Positions 47,701-53,524 of a stretch of DNA of 64,000 bases are shown here, one piece after another. How positions within the stretch are numbered: position 1 is the stretch's first letter; every line of letters starts with the position of its first letter. Source of the DNA: Corbicula japonica (Eukaryota; Mollusca; Bivalvia; Venerida; Cyrenidae); contig JAZAYU010001079.1 of assembly GCA_038501625.1 (NCBI GenBank), positions 28,473-92,472 on the forward strand, in the 5' to 3' direction. The notes beneath the pieces were generated by a model. The model did not search any database, was not told the DNA's origin, and saw only the letters and a program-made list of their open reading frames with translations. The position numbers and the translations under genes were made by a program.

Positions 47701-48821
47701 TTGCGGAATAAACACCACTCCGCGGGAATGAAGTTCATCCCTTATAAATAAACTGCGGAATAATACCACTCCGCGGGAACGAAGTCTAGCCCTTATAAAT
47801 AAACTGCGGAATAACACCACTCCGCGGGACGAAGTCTAGCCTTTAAAAATAAACTGCGGAATAACACCACTTCGCGGGAACGAAGTTTAGCCCTTATAAA
47901 TAAACTGCGGAATAACACCACTCCGCGGGAACGAAGTCTAGCCCTAATAAACTGCAGAATAACACAACTCCGCGGGAACGAAGTCCAGTCCTTATAAATA
48001 AACTGCGGATAAACACCACTCCCCAAACGAAGTAAAGCTCTTATAAATGAATTACGTAGTAACACAACTCCGCGGGACCTGCTCAAGCGCTTATAAATAG
48101 ATTGCGGAATAACACCACTATGCGGGAAAGAAAAACCCTAATAAATGAATGACGTGGTAACACCATTCCCCGAGAAACAATTCAAAATTTATAAATAAAT
48201 TGCGGAATAACACCACTATGCGGAAACAAAGTAAAGCCCTTATAAATAAATTTCGTAGTTACATCATTCCGCGAGACCGAGTTCAAGTCCTTATACATTA
48301 ACCACGGAATAACACCGCTCTGCGGGAACGAAATCAAGCGCTTATAAATAAACGACAAAAACGTAGCTATATTTTCTCTCCAGAAGATCAGTTTTCATAC
48401 ATAAAATGTATGTAATACGTAAAAACTGATTTAATACTTCGAAAACTTTTAATGAATGATTTGAATCTGACTAAGAATAAAACTCGTGAAAAACTGTTAC
48501 TGAGTAACTAAATTTCCACAAACCTCTATAGTAGACTGTCCATCCTGGTCGTTGATTCCCGGCTAGGCCGTCTACTTCGGGATGATGGGTAGACAGTTCA
48601 CACTGGAGGTTGTCACGTTGTACATTAAAAGATTCACAACCTTCGGTAGCCGAGCACTTTGCCATGCACTGAGACGTTGAGAGCGCTCCCTCAACACGCG
48701 TAGATGTTCCATATGTTACGCCTGTTGTTTTATTTCGCAACCATTTAACGGAATTTTTTTTACAAAGAACGCAGTAAAAGATCAAAAAGAGACAAGCGAA
48801 AACGCCGCGGAGAACTTCCAT
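25062..48821 (-). CDS. PAN/apple-fibrinogen-related domain (FReD) secreted protein gene, six exons
   Basis: Exons joined by hand: 48,821-48,524; 45,450-45,376; 32,638-32,459; 31,773-31,709; 30,966-30,791; 25,208-25,062. The gene encodes a secreted lectin-like protein of about 313 residues. It has a signal peptide (1-20), a PAN/apple module with Cys 52, 56, 62 and 74, and a FReD from about residue 105 to the end. In molluscs and other invertebrates FReD proteins bind microbial or acetylated sugars and are often immune-related; the specificity here is unknown. All junctions have GT/AG borders and matching phases. The frame is broken by one base in exon 5, so this copy is either a pseudogene or affected by a sequencing error. 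Intron 2 (12.7 kb) contains a whole Polinton; intron 5 (5.6 kb) holds two tandem arrays. Confidence 0.85.
25456..27234. repeat. 35-bp satellite with higher-order structure (about 51 copies)
   Basis: Units contain ACCACAAATGGAGGTTACAA and CCAAATGCTTTCTAT (35 bp). Since 35 is not a multiple of three and the unit has no stop in any forward frame, all three frames stay open for hundreds of codons; the resulting long open frames are not genes. Rare variants (CTTCTATAACAC, ACAAACGGAG, CACACATGG) recur in the same order 490 bp apart (26,341 and 26,831; 26,490 and 26,980), a 14-unit higher-order repeat. The array lies in intron 5 of the FReD gene. Confidence 0.95.
27235..28092. other. Intron 5 sequence with degenerate GATTC-rich words
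   Basis: 27,335-27,475 contains loosely repeated CATTCCATTCC, AATTCGATTGC and CTCCAAACGATC words resembling 28,540-28,735. The rest is AT-rich without gene or clear repeat. Confidence 0.5.
28118..28516. mobile_element. 399-bp hAT-like MITE with exact 5-bp duplication
   Basis: The left end is CAGGGGCGGATCCAGGATTT and the right end is the complement of CACTAGCGGATCCAGGGG. AAAAC lies immediately outside both ends (28,113-28,117 and 28,517-28,521). GCGGATCCAGG termini are widespread in short hAT-like elements of animals. No transposase is present. Translated, the G-rich end gives a LADPGGGAHPAHAP-type peptide that should not be taken for a gene. Confidence 0.8.
28522..28740. repeat. Degenerate GATCCGGTCAAAAC repeats
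   Basis: CGATCCGGTCAAAAC, ACTCCAAGCGAT and AAACGC words recur at about 20-50 bp spacing. The same words flank the left side of the 399-bp element (28,090-28,117), which shows that the element inserted into this repeat tract. Confidence 0.6.
28925..29755. repeat. 49-bp minisatellite (about 17 copies)
   Basis: Period 49 bp, from CATCC at 28,986 to 29,035 and onward. Units contain CATCCGAATAAACAAATAAA, TGGTATCCGATGGATAC and TTGTTGTTCATA. Later copies carry CAATTACATGGCATCC variants, so two subtypes alternate. Lies in intron 5 of the FReD gene. Confidence 0.9.
29756..30790. other. Remainder of intron 5
   Basis: AT-rich intronic sequence without recognisable exon or repeat. The minus-strand open frame that continues from exon 5 (to 30,638) runs past the donor and is intron read-through. 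Confidence 0.6.
30791..30966 (-). CDS. FReD gene exon 5, with a one-base frame break
   Basis: It begins after TTTTACTTTTCAG, encodes TFSVGNEAMLYKLSIGNY and, after the break, HNGMKFTTYDNDNDGWSTDN with CAVEEK before a GTACGC donor. The DNDND run is the family's calcium site. The two halves are in different frames: ten T on the coding strand (30,871-30,880) where 8 or 11 would keep phase. Eleven would give the family's usual spacing before HNG. As written, translation ends at TGA (30,858-30,856). Length is 176 bp, where 177 would fit both phases. Confidence 0.85.
31281..31690 (+). mobile_element. TTAA-flanked foldback family, truncated copy
   Basis: Starts TTAAGGTGGTATCATTTGTC and runs parallel to 44,549-44,955 with few changes, including CTCACTGAGTGTAGCC and ACTACAGTCACAGGAAGG. 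The right arm is missing: similarity stops at TATTGTTCTAG, about 19 bases before the end of FReD exon 4. Short open frames inside are shared by both copies but lack any known domain. Confidence 0.75.
31709..31773 (-). CDS. FReD gene exon 4
   Basis: 65 bp between TATTTTGCAG and GTAATG on the minus strand. It encodes NVELRIDMVRNDNQRAAAKYK, the ELRID strand and AKY turn of a FReD. It enters in phase 1 and leaves in phase 0, matching exons 3 and 5. Confidence 0.88.
31774..32458. other. FReD intron 3
   Basis: AT-rich intron without gene or repeat recognised. The minus-strand open frame near 32,185-32,373 has no domain character. Confidence 0.6.
32459..32638 (-). CDS. FReD gene exon 3
   Basis: 180 bp between GAATTGCAG and GTATTCC. 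It encodes INPARVLCITEEDGGGWTVI, QKRESATDFYKNWQQYRNGF and the DTSFWLGLENIHRLTAQ block, a textbook FReD core (GGWTVIQ, NWxxYxxGFG, FWLGLENIH). Its Cys pairs with that of exon 2 in the family. Phase 1 at both ends. Confidence 0.93.
32683..32784. repeat. (ATT)n microsatellite
   Basis: About 100 bases of uninterrupted ATT units in intron 2, some 70 bp outside the left end of the Polinton. Confidence 0.97.
32848..32853. repeat. Left 6-bp target-site duplication (AATATA)
   Basis: AATATA abuts the first base (A of AGTAGTT) of the left inverted repeat. The same six bases follow the last base of the right repeat at 43,678-43,683. A 6-bp duplication is diagnostic for Polinton/Maverick integration. Confidence 0.92.
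32854..33398 (+). repeat. Polinton left terminal inverted repeat
   Basis: Complementary to 43,131-43,677 over about 545 bases with only scattered differences (for example CAAACTAGTC against CAAAATAGTC). It contains a (CT)n run at 33,234-33,258 and a TATA-like TATATATAGC. Complementarity ends after AAATGATAA. Confidence 0.93.
33399..33898. other. Polinton internal non-coding sequence, left
   Basis: About 500 bp between the inverted repeat and the integrase stop codon. No open frame supported; it would hold the integrase 3' UTR. Confidence 0.6.
33899..35158 (-). CDS. Polinton integrase (retrovirus-like, chromodomain), two exons
   Basis: Exons 35,158-34,726 and 34,569-33,899 give 367 codons. 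Start ATG at 35,158 (MAPWEDYLKK). The enzyme joins transposon ends to target DNA. The RNase H-fold core has Asp 81 (WMADLIDM), Asp 143 and Glu 177 (STSERV), the DDE triad. A C-terminal chromodomain (about 322-367: WKVDKILKTRGRG, FVQWKYYPKKFNSW) probably tethers it to modified chromatin. The 156-bp intron (34,725-34,570) has GTAGTT at the donor and TTTGTTTTCAG at the acceptor; it interrupts the codon after Asp 143 and keeps phase. No frame break is present. The neighbouring ATPase start-to-stop block lies just upstream on the same strand, stop 59 bp away. Confidence 0.93.
34570..34725 (-). other. Intron within the integrase gene
   Basis: 156 bp with GT...AG borders; a pyrimidine-rich tract precedes the acceptor. 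Both flanking exons remain in phase, and their lengths (433 and 671) sum to a multiple of three. Translated straight through, the first exon ends in a stop after about 14 intron codons, which supports splicing. Confidence 0.85.
35217..36869 (-). CDS. Polinton A32/FtsK-like packaging-type ATPase with two zinc fingers
   Basis: 550 residues from ATG at 36,869; the frame is open 16 codons further but without ATG. Order: C2H2 finger (residues 4-25, YECPACDQTFSRRDAMLRH); five MGVPPPPP-type proline tracts (about 44-110) encoded by GGT runs on the plus strand; P-loop GPTACGKT (129-136); Walker B IVLDDLY with Asp 206-207; a polar SINQNLF sensor-like motif; second finger CDDCGLLFDSSHDVQRHVKR (from 374); a helical domain; and an acidic tail (EESDSESEEDANEEDSE). 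The ATPase class drives DNA packaging in viruses and is standard in Polintons. With no capsid gene in the element its role here is unclear. The C-terminal half after MAEKAQACDDCG may once have been a separate gene. Confidence 0.85.
   Translation of the reverse strand: MYECPACDQTFSRRDAMLRHNRTKHRNTSEPPHGVKPSSTQGTMGVPPPPAPTMGVPPSPPPPPPTMGVPPPPPPPPPPPQTMGVPPPPPPPPPPQTIGVPPPPPPPPHTCNSATDMIFYHPFTMMVSGPTACGKTTFLKELLQHHDRWIQPTMQRILWLYKRWQPLYDDIQRLVWPSVEFIQGIPSDLEDDDFFDSNVNNLIVLDDLYCEAGKDKRITDLFTEGSHHRSLSVISINQNLFGNKDPTQRRNCHYLVLFDNPVDRQAVMTLARQMYPGNTEKFQKVFAKATKDPYGYLLVDLKPFTPEKDRLKNAINWQGTNKIVSTNQVQGYTENPIKERYTESTGHSSIGVQTVHIEENSEQEITMAEKAQACDDCGLLFDSSHDVQRHVKRGWCPENGETPAKKTKKEESNDVIDEEVEDNKGYQQLWHLAQSCGKERFNKLYDQYIGNGQNEDDASEMAEERSYPYKEKNFFERYQSLLEMYWFPLMSNTTHRGIVDEIKELRRKGVSLTSAVKRVLKKNKSVFEDLFETEESDSESEEDANEEDSE
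36535..36745 (+). repeat. (GGT)n trinucleotide tracts
   Basis: Five blocks of GGT units separated by GGCACACCCATCGTC-like spacers. They are the coding sequence, read on the other strand, for the proline tracts of the ATPase. Such tracts vary in length between copies by slippage. Long Gly, Val or Trp frames on the plus strand are shadows. Confidence 0.9.
36870..38332. promoter_or_regulatory. Divergent intergenic region of the Polinton with repeated exon-like modules
   Basis: It separates the leftward ATPase from the rightward polymerase and must hold both promoters. Two related modules lie at 37,489-37,570 and 37,766-37,860. Each is preceded by GTTTTATCA...TTTCAG, starts TAT, and ends AAG or TAG followed by GTAAAT or GTAAAA, so each looks like an exon with acceptor and donor. 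Further TATTTCAGTA-like words occur at about 37,030 and 37,905, and ATTCATTTTTCAG lies just 9 bp before the polymerase ATG. They may be duplicated non-coding 5' exons. No protein frame is present. Confidence 0.5.
38333..42466 (+). CDS. Polinton protein-primed family B DNA polymerase
   Basis: 1377 residues; replicates the element. N terminus: three C2H2 fingers (residues 5-27, 33-53, 61-82), then a Cys/His-rich stretch (about 375-485). 3'-5' exonuclease motifs: FDFEC with Asp 510 and Glu 512; CHNFQGYDSY (602-611) with Asp 609; YCRSDVD (730-736). Between exonuclease and palm, EFHGDFWHG (846-854) matches the restriction-endonuclease-like insert typical of Polinton polymerases. Palm motifs: DVTSLYP (Asp 954), KLMLNSFWGKFG (from Lys 1141), YADTDS (1237-1242), then KNYGY. 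All catalytic residues are present and there is no frame break. The start is the first ATG in frame, in good context (ATATCATGG). It is opposite in direction to the host gene. Confidence 0.95.
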   Translation: MAYNCPECEFSADRKSILLHHQRTLNHWRCCRCHICGARFTRTANLDRHMENHNSANNVRCQECGRAFSRYDNLTRHLREKHQIGGGHKRAREDVNDTGPAKILRKEDDPRQFYSIRRIKEQRIAKFRTTSTSYQVTFRDIEVTDDVLSTLKRLFTAILAELTKGTKSKDMVRLTVQSPSLDYPVVLRFMTIPELTVDRFMAEIERVLQSHEEFVIDESLIFEVTLVDMPNGGSRKRCKFINTNKFLENKKCILRIQNDDDLCCARAIVTAKARLDRHEKWNSIRTGKSVQETMAKALHEEAGVPFGICGIEEVKKFQTVMKDYQINIISQEHFNGIIYFGPEAEKKIYLFYHDNHYDIITSMPAFLSRNYYCTKCNSGYDHKLDHKCNNVCHSCRKIHEEVESEWLHCDECRRFFKGQECFDLHLATTAKGNSTCKSIYRCTECSKTVNKKIDKNHKCGQIFCNTCQGFFLDPHRCYMMPEDQAEQEDMSIEEELIHETENAKTFLFFDFECRQDDLVQCDTGYKPDVFGKCIHCMKSSCGSYEHKPNLCVVHKVCTICMDKEEFCENCGQREHVFRGEDTLNEFCQWLFSEENFQTTVLCHNFQGYDSYPILQYLYRHGILPTIVPNGAKIMSLTVESCKIKMIDSINFLPLALAKLPAMFGFEELKKGYFPHLFNKKENQCAILDGLPDINYYAPDGMKIDDRNKFMTWYETHKNDRFDFQEELLAYCRSDVDILRRCCLKFRENFMDVTGIDPYEKSITIASACNLVFRTNFLQSETIALIPHHGYNPKQKQSVKALQWIKYLSNIQGNKIQHARNGGEMAIGPYLVDGYYETDSGEKVVLEFHGDFWHGNPQKYSRTTINPVSQLTMGELYEKTLEKKTYLENLGYIYKSIWESDFDQQCKENHDMREFIETLDMVTPLEPRDAFYGGRTEAYTLYKESSASEDIDYYDVTSLYPWVNKTGKIPLGHPEIITENFKSLENYEGLVKCKVLPPRGLFHPVLPSKVNGKLLFHLCKTCAESHQQTPCQHTDKERVFIGTWVIDEVRKAIEMGYHIVQLYEIWHFNEISRYDPETKEGGLFTEYVNTFLKIKQEATGWPDWCKTEKDRHDYIDLYEQKEGIRLEYHKIKKNSGLRALAKLMLNSFWGKFGQRSNMQQVDIVDDPAIYFDKLTSDCEEVTAVNFVSEDAVEMRWKYKEDFVETSTKTNVVIAAYTTSQARLKLFSYLEFLGPRALYADTDSVIFTTQQGETKPPLGDFLGDLTNEVPKNNIDTFVTGGPKNYGYTLKRPDKDGTITHFKVRGITLNFKNMLNVNFNVLKEFVTKRPDAKVSVVNAHKITRDRNNAQLLTVSEQKEYRLVFDKRVLMEGYVSYPYGF
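42467..43130. other. Polinton internal non-coding sequence, right
   Basis: 3' flank of the polymerase gene, with AATAAA-like ATAATAAAAATATA at about 42,645. No further gene supported before the right inverted repeat. Confidence 0.6.
43131..43677 (-). repeat. Polinton right terminal inverted repeat
   Basis: Reverse complement of 32,854-33,398, including the (AG)n run at 43,275-43,292. Ends ...GAGGTTAACTACT, giving the CT terminus typical of the superfamily. Confidence 0.93.
43678..43683. repeat. Right 6-bp target-site duplication (AATATA)
   Basis: Same six bases as 32,848-32,853, directly after the CT terminus. Confidence 0.92.
43705..43895. repeat. 41-bp tandem repeat (about 4.5 copies)
   Basis: GTCTGTCTACAAGTCTGCTC and ATGCAGCGATTGTAGACTC words recur about every 41 bp (for example GTCTGTC at 43,754, 43,795 and 43,836). 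Lies in intron 2, just outside the Polinton. Confidence 0.8.
43896..44548. other. Intron 2 sequence, right of the Polinton
   Basis: AT-rich intronic sequence with a run of about 22 T at 44,101-44,123. No gene supported. Confidence 0.5.
44549..45282. mobile_element. TTAA-flanked foldback element, complete copy
   Basis: 734 bp. The left half (44,549-44,870) and right half (about 44,950-45,282) are near-complementary over roughly 320 bases, around a short unique centre. The ends read TTAAGGTGATATC and GATACCACCTTAA, so TTAA borders both sides, as in piggyBac or Kolobok insertions. No transposase frame. A truncated relative is in intron 4 at 31,281-31,690. Confidence 0.8.
45376..45450 (-). CDS. 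FReD gene exon 2 (start of the FReD)
   Basis: 75 bp between ATATCTTACAG and GTAAAAAT on the minus strand. It encodes IFRNCKESMDAGDTTTGFKI then IKPD, matching the family's opening (xNCxxxxxxGxxxxGxxxIxPD). It is phase 1 at both ends, joining the PAN exon and exon 3. Confidence 0.88.
45451..45961. other. Intron 1 sequence, AT-rich
   Basis: No exon or repeat recognised apart from loosely repeated TTCATGAAA/TTTCACGAAA words at 45,775-45,960. Confidence 0.5.
45962..46885. mobile_element. GATC-rich foldback element (0.92 kb)
   Basis: The ends are inverted: TGAGTTCCCACTGTCGATCC followed by GATCAACTCGATCA on the left, and the complement of TGAGTTCTCACTGCCGATCC with GATCAACTCGATCA on the right, about 40 bp each. 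The interior is packed with GATCGGG, CTCGAC and GTCGAG words in both orientations, interrupted by an A-rich segment at 46,440-46,560. No transposase. Lies in intron 1. Confidence 0.75.
46886..47280. other. Intron 1 sequence
   Basis: About 400 bp of AT-rich intron with no supported feature. Confidence 0.5.
47282..48355. repeat. 51-bp minisatellite with self-complementary core (about 21 copies)
   Basis: Units contain CTTATAAATAAACTGCGGAA and CACCACTCCGCGGGAACGAA. GCGGA and TCCGC within each unit can pair over about 12 bases. Spacing is 50-58 bp; units towards 48,350 are more divergent. Lies in intron 1, ending some 170 bp from exon 1. Arg- and Phe-rich minus-strand frames are repeat shadows. 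Confidence 0.92.
48524..48821 (-). CDS. FReD gene exon 1 (signal peptide and PAN/apple domain)
   Basis: Start ATG at 48,821, the first ATG in the frame; the frame extends 7 codons upstream without one. Residues 1-20 (MEVLRGVFACLFLIFYCVLC) form a signal peptide. Residues 30-99 match a short PAN/apple domain, with CMAKCSATEGCESFNV and LQCELS giving Cys 52, 56, 62 and 74. A donor follows TACTATAGAG (GTTTGT). It ends in phase 1, which fits exon 2. PAN domains bind proteins or sugars and often precede FReDs in molluscan secreted proteins. A TTTAAA word lies about 60 bp upstream, but no promoter can be assigned. Confidence 0.85.
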
Positions 48822-48849
48822 AATGCGTGTTTGTCGATTCACTTAAAGC

Positions 48850-50270
48850 GAGAGACTGCTAGGCGCGTTGAATGTTGAAAGATCTTTAAACGAATAGCGC
48901 ATGCGCTGATAGCTGTTTTAGTCATTAATTGTTAATAGGAAGGCAGGCTTATACTACGCTTCAAAGATGCCTGGTCATGTTTCAGACCGGATGAATTATG
49001 TGTTTTCAAATGTCAAACTAAGTAAATTCTGATGTTGTATATTTACAGTCATCGTACGAGCAAAATATTTAAAGCCAAAGTTATAGTTTCACTTACGCAA
49101 CACAATTCATTAAAACAGATACTAAAATGTAACGAGTACTCAAACAATTTGGTCTGATTCACTCTAGTTCATTTTTTCTATAATTCTAGGCATTACACAA
49201 CAGTAAAATAATTATAACCAAATCTGAGACATTGCAGAAGAAGCTTGTGTAAGTGTTTACTCTCGTTTTTCGTGTAATAACGGCAATTCAGAATTATGAT
49301 TAGATCTACTATGCTTAATGACTGCGTTACCGCTAGATTTTCGTAAAGTTATTTGGTGAAAGGTAATGTTTTAATATAATTTCGTTACTAGTAGATTTTG
49401 CAAAGTTAATTAAAACAGAATCTGCATAATTTATATAATCGGCTTCTTAATTAACCCTTCCTTCTTAATAGTTGAAGTGTATGGGTCGTAGGCTTCCGAT
49501 TTGTAAAATATATTTACTTTCTCAAGCTGGCGGCTTGAAAAATAGCTAATCTACGCATTTGCTTTTTTAAAGAATAGTGATATATATATCTCTTTGTTCA
49601 GCAAGTTAAATTTTATAAAAGAAAACAGCAACAAAGCCATTTTAGCTTTTGCAGCGTCGTCGGAAGCTGAAATGGTCTAGACGCAGGCTTTCATTATAAT
49701 TGGTTTAACTATTAAAATCTGTGAGCACAAAAACACACAATTTAAAATATGTCAAAATTTGAATGCAATGTCATACCAGAAAAATTGTTCTCCGATTGAC
49801 GTCAGTTTTGGACTTAGGGTGCCTCTGTCGTAGCCTGTTTTTGAAGTGTTTTCAAGCAGCATTATAGAAGATTGCGTAGTACAAATGGTTTCACTATCTT
49901 TTGTGGGACTTGCACGAGTATTACTAATAGAATTTTAGACAATTTTCTTACTGTCATTGCATATTTAGGTGAGTTTAAGAAAATAACGGAGATTGGGGTT
50001 TTCATAAGAAAATATTCCATCAACGTGGGCGGGGCTTTAAAGTGATTTTTATCTCTATGACTTATATTAATTTAATTTAAAAAATCAGGTCATCTCTGTC
50101 AATGCAAATCTAATACATGTACCATTGCTTGTTAAATCCGAAAAGAGGCAGAGTTGCATGACAGGGTTCTGTACATTGTCCCCATGTGCTGTCAATAGTG
50201 AAATTAGAAAGGCAGTTCACATAATAATTAAACTGCAAACGATTTCCATACTTTAACGACGAAAGAAAGC
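48850..50270. other. Upstream flank of the FReD gene
   Basis: About 1.4 kb with no supported gene or repeat. The first few hundred bases on the minus strand should contain the FReD promoter. Confidence 0.4.
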
Positions 50271-50279
50271 TAAAATCTT

Positions 50280-51430
50280 CCAAGTGGTATCTCGTCTACC
50301 TAGTGAATGATGGTAACCAGGCGTACTAAATTTGATAAAGACAGGAATTGTTGAACTTGGCCAATTAACAAGTATATCATGAAAAAACAAGCGTACGAAA
50401 TTTGATACAGAAAGCAAATTTCTGTACTTTGACCACCTGTCAGTAAATTATGGTAAACAATTTACGAAATTTAATAAAGAAAGGAGCTGTGAAACACGAG
50501 CTTCCTGCCAGTAATTGGTAGTAAACAAGCGTACATAACTTGATAAAGAAAAGAATTGTGTTACTTGGACTTCCTGTCAGTAATTGGTAGTAAACAAGCG
50601 TTCACAAATTGATAAAGAAAGGAATTGTGTTACTTGGACTTCCTGTCAGTAACTGATAGTAAACAAGCGTACACAACTTGATAAAGAAAGGAATTGTGTT
50701 ACTTGGACTTCCTGTCAGTAATTGGTAGTAAACAAACGTACACAACTTGATAAAGAAAGGAATTGTGTTACTTTGACTTCCTGTCAGTAATTGGTAGTAA
50801 ACAAGCGTACACAACTTGACAAAGAAAGGAATTGTGTTACTTGGACTTCCTGTCAGTAACTGATAGTAAACAAGCGTTCACAAGTTGACAAAGAAAGGAA
50901 TTGTGTTACTTGGACATCCTGTTAGTAATTGGTAGTAAACAAGCGTTCACAACTTGACAAAGAAAGGAATTGTGTTACTTGGACTTCCTGTCAGTAACTG
51001 ATAGTAAACAAGCGTTCACAACTTGATAAAGAAAGGAATGTGTGTACTTGGTCCACAAACAAGTATATGATGGTAAACAAGTTTACCAAATTAGATAAGG
51101 ACAGGAATGGTTGTAATGGTCTACCTTCTAGTATATGATGGTAAACACGTTTACCAAATTAGATAAGGAAAGGAATGGTTGTAATGGTCTACCTTCTAGT
51201 ATATGATGGTTTACCGAATATGATAAAGAAAGGAGATATTGTACTTGGTCCACCAACTAGTAGATCTATACGGTGATTAACAAATTTACCCAATTTGGTT
51301 TAGATTGGAATTCGGGTACTCGGGCTAACTGTCATAATATTTTAACGATGGTGAACAAATTTATTAAATTTGATAAAGATGGGAATTGCTGTACTTGGTC
51401 TACAGACTACTATACGATGGTTAAATGTAC
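50280..51430. repeat. 69-bp minisatellite, degenerate at both ends
   Basis: The core 50,460-51,040 has a 69-bp period (GATAAAGAAAGG at 50,611 and 50,680), with units of TTGTGTTACTTGGACTTCCT, GTCAGTAATTGGTAGTAAAC and AAGCGTACACAAC. Flanking copies (50,280-50,460 and 51,040-51,430) are diverged and of other lengths. As 69 is a multiple of three, a minus-strand frame stays open for three units; it is not a gene. Confidence 0.9.
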
Positions 51431-51769
51431 CATTTTATATCTATAATAGTAGTATTTAGAAATGATAACGAAATGCAATGGAACAGACTAACAGAATAAC
51501 TTGACATATTCTTTGACAAATGAAACTATTAAATAAATCATACACAATATAGTTAAATGAACAAGAGCCGACGACAATCATTGACATCACTTCATAAAGT
51601 TGAGCAGACGACATTGTTTATTACGCATTTCGTAGCGAAACTAACTGTATGTAGCCAATATGTGTAACAAGGTCATCTGCTGGTGATAGAATACTAACTT
51701 ATTTGTAGATTTTATCAAAATATAGTAATAACGCGAATGTCAAAATAACAAAAAAAAACATCATTTCAT

Positions 51770-52075
51770 TGGCGTGCCCAGTAAGGCGCCACCTTGCGCC
51801 ATGAGTTATCAAACGATAGTGTTCTTATTTAAGACCTGGAATCTCCCTTAGTACTAACACGCCACCTGGTGCCATGAGTTATCCAACGATAGTGTTCTTA
51901 TTTAAGACCTGGAATCTCCCTCAGTACTAACACACTACCTGGCGCCATGAGTTATCAAACGATAGTGTTCTTATTTAAGACCTGGAATCTCCCTCAGTAC
52001 TGACACACCACCTGGCGCCATGAGTTATCAAACGAAAGTGTTCTTATTTAAGACCTGGAACCCCCTTAGTACTAA
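51770..52075. repeat. 73-bp tandem repeat (four copies)
   Basis: ATGAGTTATCAAACGATAGT and TTAAGACCTGGAATCTCCCT recur with a 73-bp period (51,801, 51,874 and so on). It precedes family A copy 3, as other arrays precede copies 1 and 2. Confidence 0.9.
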
Positions 52076-52500
52076 CACAAGTATTTATTTCATATTGGAA
52101 CTTTCACATGTTCTTTGCCTTGCCTTTTTTTAATAGAGCAACCTTAAATTAATAGTAGCAACCTTAAATTAATAGTCGGCTAAAAATTAATTGCGTAGAA
52201 GATTCTACAAAAGAAACAAGTTCAGTTGTTTAACAAAATCGTTTCATAATTTTTATGTGACGAAGGAGTCGAAATCAATTAAAGTTTGTCGTTCATGGTC
52301 TTGATTTTTTTGTTCGCATGATTAAATCTTTTGAACAACTAAACTTTTTAAATAACATAACCGATTATGACAAAGGGAAAATAACGATTAAGTTCTTAAG
52401 CACCATAGATCACAGAATATTTTAGCTCTTTGCATGAAGTTCACCTACTTCTGGAGACCGTCTTGTTGCTCCAAGTGAAATAACAAGTAAACACTGTGTT
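52076..52500 (+). mobile_element. Dispersed repeat family A, copy 3 right end
   Basis: 52,245-52,500 aligns with 8,540-8,790 and 12,190-12,425 (GAGTCGAAATC, TTAAATCTT, AAGTTCTTAA, GATCACAGAATATT, GTTCACCTACTT). Same orientation as the others. Shorter than copies 1 and 2, with only about 430 bp between array and end. Confidence 0.6.
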
Positions 52501-53165
52501 CAATTCTATTTAGAAACTAGGCCTTTACAATGCGACTTTTACCCAAACCTACTTGGGATTATCCCTTAAGTGATTCAATCAGTGCGGTTATCAATTATGC
52601 TCTTTGAATGCCATTGAAGTCAATGCTGCGCAATACTTTTACACTTTAACCAATATCATAACAACATAGATGATATTTCTTTTTTTCAGCTTGAAATCGT
52701 TATAAACTCTTCAAACTTGAAATGTAATACGATACATCATTTCAACTTATTTTAATGAAGTCATTACCATAAAAATCCCTACATAGCTTTGAAAAATCAC
52801 TGTCATTTTATCAAGGTAGGTGTAAAAACAGAAATAACAAATGCGTAGGTAGTGAGTAAATTTTCCACTAACAAAGATTTTAAATTTTCTTTAATTTAAT
52901 ACGAATTCTAACGTAATTTTGAGAATGTACTCCAATTCCGTGCGGAGAAATTAAACGTTTATGATCGGCGTAGTTAGAACATCGGTTAAGTGCATCTGTG
53001 CAAATATTGAGCTTCTATTAACCCGAGGCTAGGCGATGAGGTCAGAAATACTTTCATTACAGCCCATGAACATGCTCAATCCTTCCGAGCCTGCAATATA
53101 TTCATATTGTCGTGACTACTTCATGTGTACCACATGTGCCTGTCATATTAAACATCTTTACCTAC
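52501..53165. other. Unassigned sequence
   Basis: No gene or repeat supported. Confidence 0.4.
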
Positions 53166-53169
53166 TCAT

Positions 53170-53470
53170 CTTTTCAATTTATAGCTTCTTTCAGTTCAAC
53201 GACCCCACTTTCTTTAGTCGCTTTTCTATTTATAACTTCTTTCAGTTCAACGATCCCACTTTCTTTAGTCGCTTTTCTATTTATAGCTTCTTTCAGTTCA
53301 ACGATCCCACTTTCTTTAGTCGCTTTTCTATTTATAGCTTATTTCAGTTCAACGATCCCACTTTCTTAAGTCGCTTTTCTATTTATAGCTTATTTCAGTT
53401 CAACGATCCCACTTTACCTAGTCGCTTTTCTATTTATAACTTCTTTCAGTTCAACGATCCCACTTTGTTT
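53170..53470. repeat. 51-bp tandem repeat (six copies)
   Basis: TTTCTATTTATAGCTTCTTT and CAGTTCAACGATCCCACTTT recur every 51 bp (53,191; 53,242 and so on). A plus-strand frame repeats a 17-residue block FSIYSFFQFNDPTFFSR. Differences among copies are mostly amino-acid changing and there is no domain, so I do not call a gene. Each unit contains a splice-acceptor-like CTTTCAG. Confidence 0.88.
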
Positions 53471-53524
53471 TCTGAATGTTACTATGTAAATATCTTCAGA
53501 ACTCTAATCCATGCAATTTCCTAA

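Noticed and set aside
53036..53524. 162-codon frame with FSIYSFFQFNDPTFFSR repeats
   Set aside because: 51-bp tandem repeat in which most changes between units alter the amino acid. No homologous domain.
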